From Methylobacterium sp. WSM2598 (lineage in GTDB: Bacteria; Pseudomonadota; Alphaproteobacteria; Rhizobiales; Beijerinckiaceae), in contig NZ_KB900609.1 of assembly GCF_000379105.1 (NCBI RefSeq), positions 2,738,674-2,802,673 of the forward strand: a stretch of 64,000 bases of DNA, read 5' to 3'. Position numbers and translations under genes: made by a program. Below the pieces are notes generated by a model. The model ran no database searches and was not told the origin of the DNA. It saw only the letters and a list, made by a program, of their open reading frames with translations. This document shows, in pieces, positions 33,018 through 40,893 of the stretch. Every line of letters begins with the position of its first letter. The stretch's first letter is position 1.

Positions 33018-33374
33018 TCAGGCGGCCATCAGTTTCTCGACTTCGTTGACGAGTTCGCGCAGGTGGAAGGGCTTCGAGAGCACCTTGGCGTCCTTGGGCG
33101 CCTTGGAATCGGGGTTGAGCGCCACCGCGGCGAAGCCGGTGATGAACATCACCTTGATGTCCGGGTCGAGTTCCGTGGCGCGGCGGGCGAGCTCGATGCC
33201 GTCCATCTCGGGCATGACAATGTCGGTCAGGAGGAGTTCGAACGGCTCCTCGCGCAGCCGGTTGTAGGCGGACAGGCCATTGTCGAAGGACGCGACGTCG
33301 TACCCGGCATTCTGCAGGGCCTTGGCGAGGAAGCGACGCATGTCGTTGTCGTCTTCCGCGAGGAGGATCTTCAT
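33018..33374 (-). CDS. cpdR: CpdR-type single-domain response regulator
   Basis: A 118-residue receiver domain without an output domain: acidic pocket 'LLAEDDNDMRRF', phosphoacceptor Asp in 'LLLTDIVMPEMDGIELARRA' (about 51), Thr/Ser switch in 'VMFITGFAAVAL' and Lys in 'VLSKPFHLRELV'. The sequence closely follows alphaproteobacterial CpdR, which in its unphosphorylated form recruits ClpXP to the pole and primes proteolysis of cell-cycle regulators. Phosphorylation should come from the CckA-ChpT relay, not encoded here. Start at 33374 fits the family; an open extension upstream is ignored. Confidence 0.9.
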   Translation of the reverse strand: MKILLAEDDNDMRRFLAKALQNAGYDVASFDNGLSAYNRLREEPFELLLTDIVMPEMDGIELARRATELDPDIKVMFITGFAAVALNPDSKAPKDAKVLSKPFHLRELVNEVEKLMAA

Positions 33375-33556
33375 CGAGCTTGGTCCCGGCTGCCGATTCG
33401 AGGGTTTCTTTCCATAAAGAGGCGCCTTGGTAAACACGGGGTTGATGCGCGGGACCGGCCGTGCCAGGCCGCCCGCGGCGTCCCGGGCGCCGCGACGCGC
33501 CCCCCGGGGCGCCACGACCGCGCCCCCCGGGCGCCACTGGAGGGGCGGAGAGGACA

Positions 33557-34474
33557 GTGGACGCGACGCCGACGGTGCTGGCCGGGATCGTGGCCTTCCA
33601 TCCCGATCCGGCGCAGCTGCGCCGCCTCGTCGCGGCCGTGGCGCCCGGCCTCGGGGCGCTGGCCGTGGTGGCGAACTCCCCCCTGGCCCCGGAGGAGGAG
33701 GCCTCCCTGCGCCGGGAGGCGGGCGGCACGCCCCTCCTGGTCCTGCGGCCGGCGGGCAACGAGGGGGTCGGGGCGGCCTATAACCGGCTCCTCGCCGAGG
33801 CCGAGGCGAGGGCCTGCGCCTTCGTCTTCCTGCTCGACCAGGACAGCCTGCCCGCGCCCGGGGCGGTCGCGGCCCTGGCGGCGCGCTGGCGGTGCCTCGC
33901 CGAGGCGGGCGAGCGGCCCGCCATCGTGGCGGCCCAGCCGGTCGCGCCGGGAGGGCGCCCCCTCGGGACCGCCGCCGCGCCCGATCCGCGCTTCCCCGAC
34001 ACGCCGCTGCGGCGGGCCGGCTTCGCCTTCTCGTCGGGCTCCCTGGTGGCCTGCGCGGCGGCGCGGGCCGTCGGTCCGTTCCGGGCGGACTTCTTCATCG
34101 ACGCGATCGACGTCGAGTGGGGCATGCGGGCGCGGGCCGGCGGCTTCTCGGTCTGGGTGGCCTCCGACGTGCCGATGCAGCACGCCCTCGGCCGGGGCGT
34201 GATCCGGCTGCCCCTCGGCCTCACCCTCACGGACCAGCCGCCGCTGCGGCTCTACACCTTCCTGCGCAACCAGCTCGCCATGCTGCGCCTGCCGCACGTG
34301 CCGCGCGCCCACAAGGCCAGGACCCTGCTGCTGCTGCCTGCCCGGATCGGCATCTACCTCGCGCATCACCGCCTCGCGCCGGAGGTGCGCCGCGCGGTCG
34401 CCCGCGGCCTGCTCGACGGGCTGCGGCACCGGCTCGGCTCGCCCGAGCGGGTGTTTCCGCCCCGGGCGCCCTGA
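33557..34474 (+). CDS. Family 2 glycosyltransferase, rhamnosyltransferase-like
   Basis: A 305-residue GT2 protein: 'VLAGIVAFHPDPAQLRRLVA' at the N-terminus, 'NEGVGAAYNRLLAEAEARAC' (about 75-95), the nucleotide-sugar/metal site 'FLLDQDSLPAPGAV' (about 98), and acceptor-side 'FFIDAIDVEWGMRARAGGFS'. The order is that of O-antigen rhamnosyltransferases, so it may use a deoxysugar such as the one made by gmd/rmd 26 kb away. The start is GTG 33557-33559 with GGAGAGG close upstream. Divergent from cpdR. Confidence 0.83.
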   Translation: MDATPTVLAGIVAFHPDPAQLRRLVAAVAPGLGALAVVANSPLAPEEEASLRREAGGTPLLVLRPAGNEGVGAAYNRLLAEAEARACAFVFLLDQDSLPAPGAVAALAARWRCLAEAGERPAIVAAQPVAPGGRPLGTAAAPDPRFPDTPLRRAGFAFSSGSLVACAAARAVGPFRADFFIDAIDVEWGMRARAGGFSVWVASDVPMQHALGRGVIRLPLGLTLTDQPPLRLYTFLRNQLAMLRLPHVPRAHKARTLLLLPARIGIYLAHHRLAPEVRRAVARGLLDGLRHRLGSPERVFPPRAP

Positions 34475-34594
34475 GCGCCCCGGACCCGGCGCGCGGCCCG
34501 CCGCACCAGTGGACAGGCCGGACCCTGAGCGTCACATTAGCCGGATGAGGTTGTGCCCCCCTTCCCTCCCCGTTGCGCGGGCCCGGGCGGCCGG

Positions 34595-35485
34595 ATGAGC
34601 GGCCCGGGTCCCGAGAGCCTCTTCGCGCCGCCCTTCGTCGTCGACGAGCCGGAGCGGCACAGCCTGCCCTACGTGTTCAACACGGGGCATTCGGGAGCGG
34701 TCTACCCGCCCTCCTTCCTGGCCGCCTCGCGCCTGGACGCGGTCTCGCTGCGCCGCTCGGAGGACGCCTTCGTCGACCGCCTGTTCGCGCCGGTGGTCGC
34801 GCTCGGGGCGCCGCTGATGCGGGCCTGCTTCCCGCGCGCCTACCTGGACGTGAACCGCGAGCCCTACGAGCTCGACCCGCGCATGTTCGACGGGCGCCTG
34901 CCGCCCTTCGCGAACGTGCGCTCAATGCGCGTCGCGGGCGGGCTCGGCACGGTGCCGCGGGTCGTGGCGGACGGCCAGGAGATCTACCGCGCCCGCCTGC
35001 CGGTCGAGGAGGCGACCGCCCGGATCGAGACCCTCTACAAGCCCTATCACCGCACCCTGCGCGGCCTCCTCGCCCGCACGGCGGCCCGCTTCGGCCACGT
35101 CGTGCTGATCGACTGCCACTCGATGCCCTCGACGAGCCTGGGGCGCGAGGAGGGGCCGCGGGTCGACGTGGTGCTGGGCGACCGCTTCGGCACCGCCTGC
35201 GCCCACGTCCTGACCGATTGCGTCGAGGCGGCCTTCCGCGCGCAGGGCTTCCGGGTGGTGCGCAACAAGCCCTACGCGGGCGGCTTCATCACCGAGCATT
35301 ACGGCGAGCCGGCGCTCGGCCGCCACGCCCTCCAGGTCGAGATCAACCGCGCCCTCTACATGGACGAGCGCACGCTGACCCCGCGGCCGGGCTTCGAGGC
35401 CCTGGTGGCCAGCCTCGCCGCCGTGTTCGGCGGCGTCGCGGCGCTCCCCCTCGACCTCGCGCCCGCCCGGATCGCCGCCGAGTAG
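34595..35485 (+). CDS. N-formylglutamate amidohydrolase family protein (second copy)
   Basis: A 296-residue FGase-family hydrolase: 'YVFNTGHSGAVYPPSFLAAS' (about 28-47), 'RRSEDAFVDRLF', 'PRAYLDVNREPYELDPRMF', 'YHRTLRGLL', 'VVLIDCHSMPSTSLG' and 'VEINRALYMDERTL'. The set is fuller than in the shorter paralogue at 19711. In Rhizobiales this gene often neighbours cpdR, as here with only the glycosyltransferase between. ATG 34595 was chosen; GTG 34553 is possible. Real substrate undetermined. Confidence 0.87.
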   Translation: MSGPGPESLFAPPFVVDEPERHSLPYVFNTGHSGAVYPPSFLAASRLDAVSLRRSEDAFVDRLFAPVVALGAPLMRACFPRAYLDVNREPYELDPRMFDGRLPPFANVRSMRVAGGLGTVPRVVADGQEIYRARLPVEEATARIETLYKPYHRTLRGLLARTAARFGHVVLIDCHSMPSTSLGREEGPRVDVVLGDRFGTACAHVLTDCVEAAFRAQGFRVVRNKPYAGGFITEHYGEPALGRHALQVEINRALYMDERTLTPRPGFEALVASLAAVFGGVAALPLDLAPARIAAE

Positions 35486-35614
35486 GGCCGGGCGCACCCG
35501 GTCGGCGGAGGGCTGCCGGGACGGATCCCGCCGGGCGGGGCCCGGGCGAGGGCGGCCGGTGTGCAGCGCACAATTTTTCCGCTAGGTAGCGCGCAACCGA
35601 GGAGGATTCACGCC

Positions 35615-36499
35615 ATGACCGATCTCCGCCTGCGCCGCAGCGTGCTCTACATGCCGGGCTCGAATCCCCGGGCCCTGGAGAAGGCCAGGACCCTGCCGGC
35701 GGACGCGCTGATCCTCGACCTGGAGGACGCGGTGGCGCCGGACGCCAAGGACGTCGCCCGCGAGCAGGTCTGCGCCGCCGTGCGCGGCCGGTCCTACGGC
35801 GAGCGCGAGCTGATCATCCGGGTGAACGCCCCCCAGACGCCCTGGGGCGAGGCCGACCTGAAGGCCGCGATCGAGGCGGGCCCCGACGCCATCCTGATGC
35901 CGAAAGTGTCCTCGCCGGCCGTGCTGGAGAGCATCGCCGACCGGCTCGAAGCCCTCGACGCGCCGGCCCACATCAAGGTCTGGGCGATGATCGAGACGCC
36001 CGCCGCCATCCTGAACATCCAGGCGATCGCGGCGGCCCGGCGCAATCCCGGCACGCGGCTCGCCTGCTTCGTGCTCGGCACCAACGACCTCGCCAAGGAC
36101 ACCTGGACCCAGATCGTCCCCGGCCGCGCCCCGATGATGCCCTGGCTGATGATGGCCCTCGCCGCCGCCCGCGCCGAAGGCCTCTCGATCCTGGACGGGG
36201 TGTTCAACGACTTCGCGGATGTCGAGGGGCTGCGCGAGGAGTGCCGCCAGGCCCGCATCCTCGGCTTCGACGGCAAGACGCTGATCCACCCGAACCAGGT
36301 CGAGCCGGCCAACCTCGCCTTCACGCCGACCGACCCCGAGGTGGAGATCGCCCGCAGCGTGATCGCGGCCTTCGAGCGGCCGGAGAACGCCAAGCGCGGC
36401 GCGATCCAGATCAACGGCCGCATGTTCGAGCGCCAGCACATCGGCATGGCCCGCCGCGCCGTCGCCTGGGCCGACGCCATCGCGTCCCGGGGCCGCTGA
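35615..36499 (+). CDS. HpcH/HpaI (CitE-like) CoA-ester lyase
   Basis: A 294-residue TIM-barrel aldolase of the CitE/HpcH family: 'RRSVLYMPGSNPRALEKA', 'DALILDLEDAVAPDAKD', 'IIRVNAPQTPWGEADL', 'AILMPKVSSPAVLESI', 'VWAMIETPAAILNIQAIAA' (Mg-binding Glu), and 'VFNDFADVEGLREECRQARI'. Relatives cleave malyl-, beta-methylmalyl- or citramalyl-CoA or hydrolyse malyl-CoA. The ATG has GAGGAGG upstream. It differs from the classical serine-cycle malyl-CoA lyase in its N-terminus. It might complete the CoA-dependent acid route encoded at 44-47.5 kb, but is separated from it by the tad remnants. Confidence 0.85.
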   Translation: MTDLRLRRSVLYMPGSNPRALEKARTLPADALILDLEDAVAPDAKDVAREQVCAAVRGRSYGERELIIRVNAPQTPWGEADLKAAIEAGPDAILMPKVSSPAVLESIADRLEALDAPAHIKVWAMIETPAAILNIQAIAAARRNPGTRLACFVLGTNDLAKDTWTQIVPGRAPMMPWLMMALAAARAEGLSILDGVFNDFADVEGLREECRQARILGFDGKTLIHPNQVEPANLAFTPTDPEVEIARSVIAAFERPENAKRGAIQINGRMFERQHIGMARRAVAWADAIASRGR

Positions 36500-36626
36500 G
36501 GCGCTCCCGAGGCTGCGCAAAGTCCGCCGGGAGCGGCCGCTTGACTCGGTTCTGCTGCGGTGCACAACTCGTCCGGCCGCGTTCGGTCGGTCGGGCTCGG
36601 CCCGCAGCAATGGAGGGCGCATCACC

Positions 36627-36974
36627 ATGGATCGTGGGCTGCCCGATTTCCCGAGCATCTTCCGGATCCCGGCGGATCACCGGCTCGAATCTGCCGGGGC
36701 GCTGAGCCGCGGCGGCCGCGTCTACGGCCAGTGCTGGTTCCACTGCGAGTACGACCGGGACGACCGGCTCGTGGCGCGCTACGAGACCTACGACGAGGTC
36801 GGGGCCGAGGGCGGGCCGCGCTGCGGCTGGCGCCGCTACGACAGCGAGGGCCGGCTGACGCTCTTCCACGAGGTCGCGATGCGCTGGGCCGCCCTCGTCG
36901 CCTCCGCCGCGTCGCGCGGCGCGGCCGAGGCCGCCCTCCAGGGTCCCGTGGCGGAACTGGCCGCGCCGGCGTGA
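36627..36974 (+). CDS. Hypothetical protein
   Basis: A 115-residue protein of unknown family. The middle is rich in aromatic and charged residues ('GQCWFHCEYDRDDRLVARYE', 'GGPRCGWRRYDSEGRLTLFH'), the end is an Ala-rich helix. No signal peptide or membrane segment. The ATG follows GGAGGGCGCATCACC, a good ribosome site at slightly long spacing. The protein-like composition separates it from shadow frames. Convergent with the next gene. Confidence 0.55.
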   Translation: MDRGLPDFPSIFRIPADHRLESAGALSRGGRVYGQCWFHCEYDRDDRLVARYETYDEVGAEGGPRCGWRRYDSEGRLTLFHEVAMRWAALVASAASRGAAEAALQGPVAELAAPA

Positions 36975-37026
36975 CCGGCCCGCGGCGCCCCATCGGCGCG
37001 CCGCCCCGGCCGGCCGCGGCGCCGGA

Positions 37027-37428
37027 TCAGCGGCTCGGCTTCTTCGCCGGCTCCGCCGCCGGGATGCTCCCCGTCTGCGACACTTTGTCGCGGGCCTGAT
37101 CCAGGCGCTTGGTGAGGGCCGCGAGGTCCCGCTGCGTCGCCGCGAACTGCGCCTTGGCCTTGTCGCGGGCGGCGGCGACCTGGGCGATCTCCTCGCGGGT
37201 GGCGGCGACCTTGCCCTGCACCTCGCGCAGCTCCGCCTCGGCGTCCCGGAACTGCCTCTGCCACGCCTGGAGGGCGTCGCGCTCGCCCTGCACCTCTGCG
37301 AGCTGGGCCTCGAGGCCGCGCTGGCGCGACGCGGTGAGCCCGAAGGCCCCCCAGCCGAACAGGGCGAGGCCGCCGAGGGCCACGGCGAGCAGGCCGGCGG
37401 GGGACGGGCGGAAGCGCAGGAGGGGCAT
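37027..37428 (-). CDS. Single-pass membrane coiled-coil protein
   Basis: A 133-residue protein with one transmembrane helix near the N-terminus ('GLLAVALGGLALFGWGAFGL', about 12-31) followed by a long coiled coil (about 35-112: 'GLEAQLAEVQGERDALQAWQ', 'EIAQVAAARDKAKAQFAATQ', 'RLDQARDKVSQTGS') and a short Pro/Lys tail. The coil would project into the periplasm or cytoplasm. ATG 37428 has GAGGAT upstream. No family recognised; similar proteins are found scattered in Methylobacterium-like genomes, which I cannot verify here. Confidence 0.65.
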   Translation of the reverse strand: MPLLRFRPSPAGLLAVALGGLALFGWGAFGLTASRQRGLEAQLAEVQGERDALQAWQRQFRDAEAELREVQGKVAATREEIAQVAAARDKAKAQFAATQRDLAALTKRLDQARDKVSQTGSIPAAEPAKKPSR

Positions 37429-37740
37429 CGGATCCTCGTCAGGAAGCGGGGCTCGGGCCGGGGCCGGGAGCCCGGAGCGTCCCGATCGGGCGGTCGGGCA
37501 CGGCGGCAACGATGGCAAAGTTTCCTTAACGCGCCCTTGACGAGGCGTCGGAGCCGCCGAACCCCGCTCACCATGATTCGCTTGCGCCCGGCGCCTCCGC
37601 CCTCGCGTCCGGCGGGAGATCGGGATCCATCAATGCTTCATAGCTGATGATTAGTTAATTCAGATCCTGTCCTAGTCGATTGCCGTTGAACTGGATCATT
37701 AACGTCTGAGTTATACAATATACTTGTCTGACTTAGGGTA
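37429..37740. other. AT-rich intergenic segment before a truncated vWA gene
   Basis: The left 170 bp are normal GC-rich spacer upstream of the coiled-coil gene. From about 37620 to 37740 base composition falls sharply (runs such as GATGATTAGTTAATTCAGAT and TTATACAATATACTTGTC), in strong contrast with everything around it. No gene, tRNA or clear inverted repeat is visible. Its right edge coincides with the broken 5' end of the vWA gene, so it may mark a rearrangement joint. Confidence 0.6.
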
Positions 37741-38289
37741 ATGCGTGGCGGGTGCGATGAGACGTCGTCCCTGTCGCCGATCGTCCCGCTGACCACCGAC
37801 TACGCCGCCCTCAACACGGCGATCGACGGCATGACGGCGGGCGGCAACACCAACGTGGGCATCGGGGTGGCCTGGGGCATGGAGGCGCTGACGCCCGCCG
37901 GTCCGCTCTCCTCGGCCGTCTCCCTCACGGACAGCCGCGTCCAGAAGGTCCTGATCGTGCTGACGGACGGGCTCAACACCGAGAACCGCTGGGAGAAGAG
38001 CGGCCAGTCCTGCACCACGACCTGGTTCTTCTTCTTCCCCGTCACCAGCTGCACCACCACCGCGGCCAACGTCGCCACCATCGATGCGCGCACGCTGGCC
38101 GCCTGCAGCGCCGCCAAGGCGGCCGGGATCATCGTCTACACGGTGCGGGTGATCGACGGGAACGCCGACATGCTGAAATCCTGCGCGACGGACGGGCGCT
38201 TCTTCTACAACGTCCTGACCGCCGACGACCTCAAGCCGGCCTTCCAGGCGATCGGCAACTCGCTCTCCAAGTTCCGGCTGACGCAGTAA
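37741..38289 (+). pseudogene. 5'-truncated vWA-domain pilus assembly (TadG-like) gene
   Basis: A 182-residue frame that is only the C-terminal half of a von Willebrand A domain protein of the Tad/Flp pilus family: 'PLTTDYAALNTAIDGMTAGG', 'NTNVGIGVAWGMEALTPAG', 'VQKVLIVLTDGLNTENRW', 'CSAAKAAGIIVYTVRVID' and 'DLKPAFQAIGNSLSKFRLT'. The N-terminal membrane anchor and the D-x-S-x-S metal site that should precede are missing; an in-frame stop lies 12 bases before the ATG. The break coincides with the AT-rich patch to its left. A newly started small protein cannot be excluded, but a remnant is more likely. Confidence 0.8.
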
Positions 38290-38521
38290 TCGGGAGGGCG
38301 CGTCGCCGGGGCCTCGGCGGCCGAGGCGAGCTTCGTGGCGGCAGCGCCCGGCGGCCGCGTCGGGCCGGGAGGAAGCGGTCCTCGGGGTCGAGGTTCTTGC
38401 ACCTCCGGGAGCGGCGGGAGCGAGGGGATGCGCGGCGTGCCGCGCTTCGCCGGCATCGCGCGCGGCGGCATGGCGGCCCGCGCCCGCCCCCGCCCGACCG
38501 CGCCGTGGGGCGCGGGCCGGA

Positions 38522-39958
38522 TCACCGCGTCAGGCGGGCGACCCGCAGCGCCTGGTCGAACATCGCGTTGAGCGACGCCGTGATGTCGGCCGGCGTGTTG
38601 GTCGTGGCGAAGAAGCCCGGCGAGGCGCAGGCCTTCAGGGGCGTCGCCAGCGTCGGGCTGAAGCCGTTGACGCGGTTGTTCTCCCAGGCGACGCCGCCCC
38701 CGTTGTTGACGAAGGTGATGGGGTTGTACGGGATGGAGAGGATGGAGATGGTGGCGCCGGCGCTCTTGAGTCCGGCGCACACGGTCGGGTCGATCTGGGA
38801 GGGCTGCGACCCGTCCCACCAAGCATCCGCGTAGCCCCAGAACGACGAGGGATTGCCCGGATAGGCGTATGTCCCGTTCGCCGGCGCGCCGTAGTGCTGG
38901 CCGTTCTGCATGCCGTCGGTGATCAGGAACACGAAGGGCTTCGGCGAGGTCGAGGACGAGCCGTCCCCGAAGGCCTTGATGGCCGCCTGCAGCTGCGGCA
39001 TCACCACCTCGAAATGGGTGCCGCCGCTGCCGGTGCCGGTGGTCGGATCGCCGTAGGCGAACAGCTGCGTCGTGCCCGTATCGAGCAGGTTGGTGAAGGC
39101 GAGCGGCCAGGACAGGGCGCACTGGGCGGCGGCGTTGAGGCTGGCGACGCTGCCGGTGATCCCCACGAGCGTCGCCATCTGGTTGATGAACGGGTAGATC
39201 CCGACCCGGTACTGGTTCGGCACCGCGGGGGTGGAGGCGCGCTGGATCAGCGAGCAGACGGCCGCGTTGACGGCGTCCGAGCGCAGCTGGATCTTGCCCG
39301 CGGCCAAGCCCCATCCGGTGAAGCCCGGGAAGTGGCAGGCGAACTGGCATCCCTGCTGATAGTCCGACCACATGTCCTTGTTGACGCTCGCCAGCTGGGT
39401 CATGCCGCCCGGCGTCGCGGGCAGGCCCATCGAGCCCGACACGTCCACGAGCAGGTAGAAGTCGAGGTAGCTCGGCAGATCCGCCGAGGCGGTCACGGAA
39501 TTGCCGAGCAGCGTGGTCGGGGTGCCGAGCAGCTTGCCGAAGCTGTTCTGGATGGTCGCGCCGTAGCTGAGTGTCGCGGTCAGGGTCTGGCCGGAGCGGA
39601 CGAGCTGCGGGGGCTGGAGCGTGACCTGCGCGAACGGCACGCTGCCGGCATTCACCGCGAAGACGTTGGCGGCCTGGGCGAGGCCGGCCGCGATCGCGTT
39701 GGCGGTCAGGTTCGCCTGCCCCTGATTGGCGGCGATGTAGCTCTTGGCGGTGACCACGGCCGCGAGGGCGGCCGTGTCGGCCGCGTGGTCGAGGGTGGTC
39801 TTGTCCGCCGCCGCCAGCCCGTAATCGACGGCGAGGCCGACGAGGCCCAGCACGGGAATCAGGCTCAGCGCGAACAGGATGTTGACGCTGCCGTCCGGCC
39901 GCCGGGCGCGGGCGGCCCAGCGCCCGAGGCGGCGCAGCGCGCTCAGTAGCCGGGACAT
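38522..39958 (-). CDS. TadG-like pilus assembly protein with vWA domain
   Basis: A 478-residue protein with a Tad/Flp-type N-terminus: after a basic leader, 'GSVNILFALSLIPVLGLVGL' is the membrane helix, followed by 'AVDYGLAAADKTTLDHAADT'. The vWA domain (about 165-470) carries the metal site 'FYLLVDVSGSMGLP' and 'KPFVFLITDGMQNGQHYG', and ends '(S)LNAMFDQALRVARLT'. Several Cys and many aromatic residues suggest an extracellular fold. Its ATG (39956-39958) overlaps the end of the TadE-like frame by 16 bases, as in tadE-tadG operons. No tadABC or flp is in the window, so it is an outlying tad fragment. Confidence 0.83.
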   Translation of the reverse strand: MSRLLSALRRLGRWAARARRPDGSVNILFALSLIPVLGLVGLAVDYGLAAADKTTLDHAADTAALAAVVTAKSYIAANQGQANLTANAIAAGLAQAANVFAVNAGSVPFAQVTLQPPQLVRSGQTLTATLSYGATIQNSFGKLLGTPTTLLGNSVTASADLPSYLDFYLLVDVSGSMGLPATPGGMTQLASVNKDMWSDYQQGCQFACHFPGFTGWGLAAGKIQLRSDAVNAAVCSLIQRASTPAVPNQYRVGIYPFINQMATLVGITGSVASLNAAAQCALSWPLAFTNLLDTGTTQLFAYGDPTTGTGSGGTHFEVVMPQLQAAIKAFGDGSSSTSPKPFVFLITDGMQNGQHYGAPANGTYAYPGNPSSFWGYADAWWDGSQPSQIDPTVCAGLKSAGATISILSIPYNPITFVNNGGGVAWENNRVNGFSPTLATPLKACASPGFFATTNTPADITASLNAMFDQALRVARLTR

Positions 39959-40664
39959 GTCTCGGCGATCCCGTCGGTGTTGGTGGGGTCGTAGCTCACC
40001 AGCGCGGCGTAGCGGGGCTGGACGTAGACCGAGTGGGCGATCCGCGCGGACGGACGTAGGTCGCCCCGAAGGTCGGCCGGAACGTGAACACCACGTCGAC
40101 GACGACCAGCGAGGCCGGGCCGAAGACGGAGCGCGGCAGGGTCGTCGGGCTCGGCGGCGCCGCGTTGCCGGCGGGCTGCTGCGCCACCAGGCAGGGCCGG
40201 TAGGTCGATCCCCCCGTCCCGCTGCTCGTCCAGACCACGTTGGCCACGTAGCAGGCGCTCTGGTCGGTGGGGTCGCTGCAGCCCGACGCCACTTTGGTGA
40301 AGGCGATGCCGGCGGCGTTGATCGCGATGTTGCTCTGCCAGGGAATGCCCTGCCGCGCGGCGTCCGCCAGGACGTAGGGGAACAGGACGATGGCCGCGTC
40401 GAAGCCGAAGCGGATGTCCGCCGCGTTCACGGTCGCCGTGGCGGCGCCGGCGGGCGGCACCGCCTGCGAGATCATCTGGCTGATCGTGCGCGCGAGGCGC
40501 TCGACGCTCCGCTTGGCGTTGACGTAGAGCGCGACCTGCAGCCCGACCGCCATGACGACGAGCAGGACGGGCAGCGCCGCGGCGAACTCGATCGCCGCGA
40601 CGCCGGCCGCGTCGCCCCAGAGGCGGGCGCCGGGGCGCCCCGCGCCTGCGCGACCCCGCCGCAT
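39943..40664 (-). pseudogene. TadE-like minor pseudopilin, frameshifted near 40050
   Basis: The first 200 residues from ATG 40664 are a good TadE-like protein: 'GVAAIEFAAALPVLLVVMAV' as prepilin-like helix, then 'ADIRFGFDAAIVLFPYVLAD' and 'SLVVVDVVFTFRPTFGATY'. After that the frame turns into shadow sequence and stops at 39996, whereas the neighbouring frame continues as plausible protein, 'ARIAHSVYVQPRYAALVSYD' to 'IAETCPGY', ending at 39943 where tadG begins. One base is therefore missing or added around 40040-40065. Either a sequencing error or a real inactivating mutation. Confidence 0.75.
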
Positions 40665-40665
40665 C

Positions 40666-40893
40666 GTACTGCTCGTTGCGGAACGCGGCCGTCGCCACGG
40701 CCGCGGAGGCGGGGGCCCCGTTGTAGGAGACGCCCCCGCTCAGCAGCGCGGCGAACACGGACGGCATCGGGGTGAACGGGTAGATCACCTGAAGGTACTG
40801 ATAATCGCCCCTGCCGCCGAGGTTGTACTGGCCGGACCCCGGGGCCAGCGCCGGCAGCGCCAGTCCGCTCTGGCTCGCATTCCGGATCCCGGA
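40666..40893 (-). pseudogene. 5'-truncated TadE-like gene abutting dctM
   Basis: Seventy-six codons of clear protein character, beginning directly after the dctM stop codon (40894-40896) with no start codon: 'NASQSGLALPALAPGSGQYN', 'DYQYLQVIYPFTPMPSVFAA', 'VATAAFRNEQY'. This is the C-terminal half of a TadE/TadF-type pilus protein, which normally ends in '(F/Y)RNEP(F/Y)' and a stop. Here the expected stop is also missing: TAC is followed by GATG, where one extra T would give TGA overlapping the next ATG. Both ends are therefore damaged. The 5' half was replaced by the TRAP operon. Confidence 0.75.
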
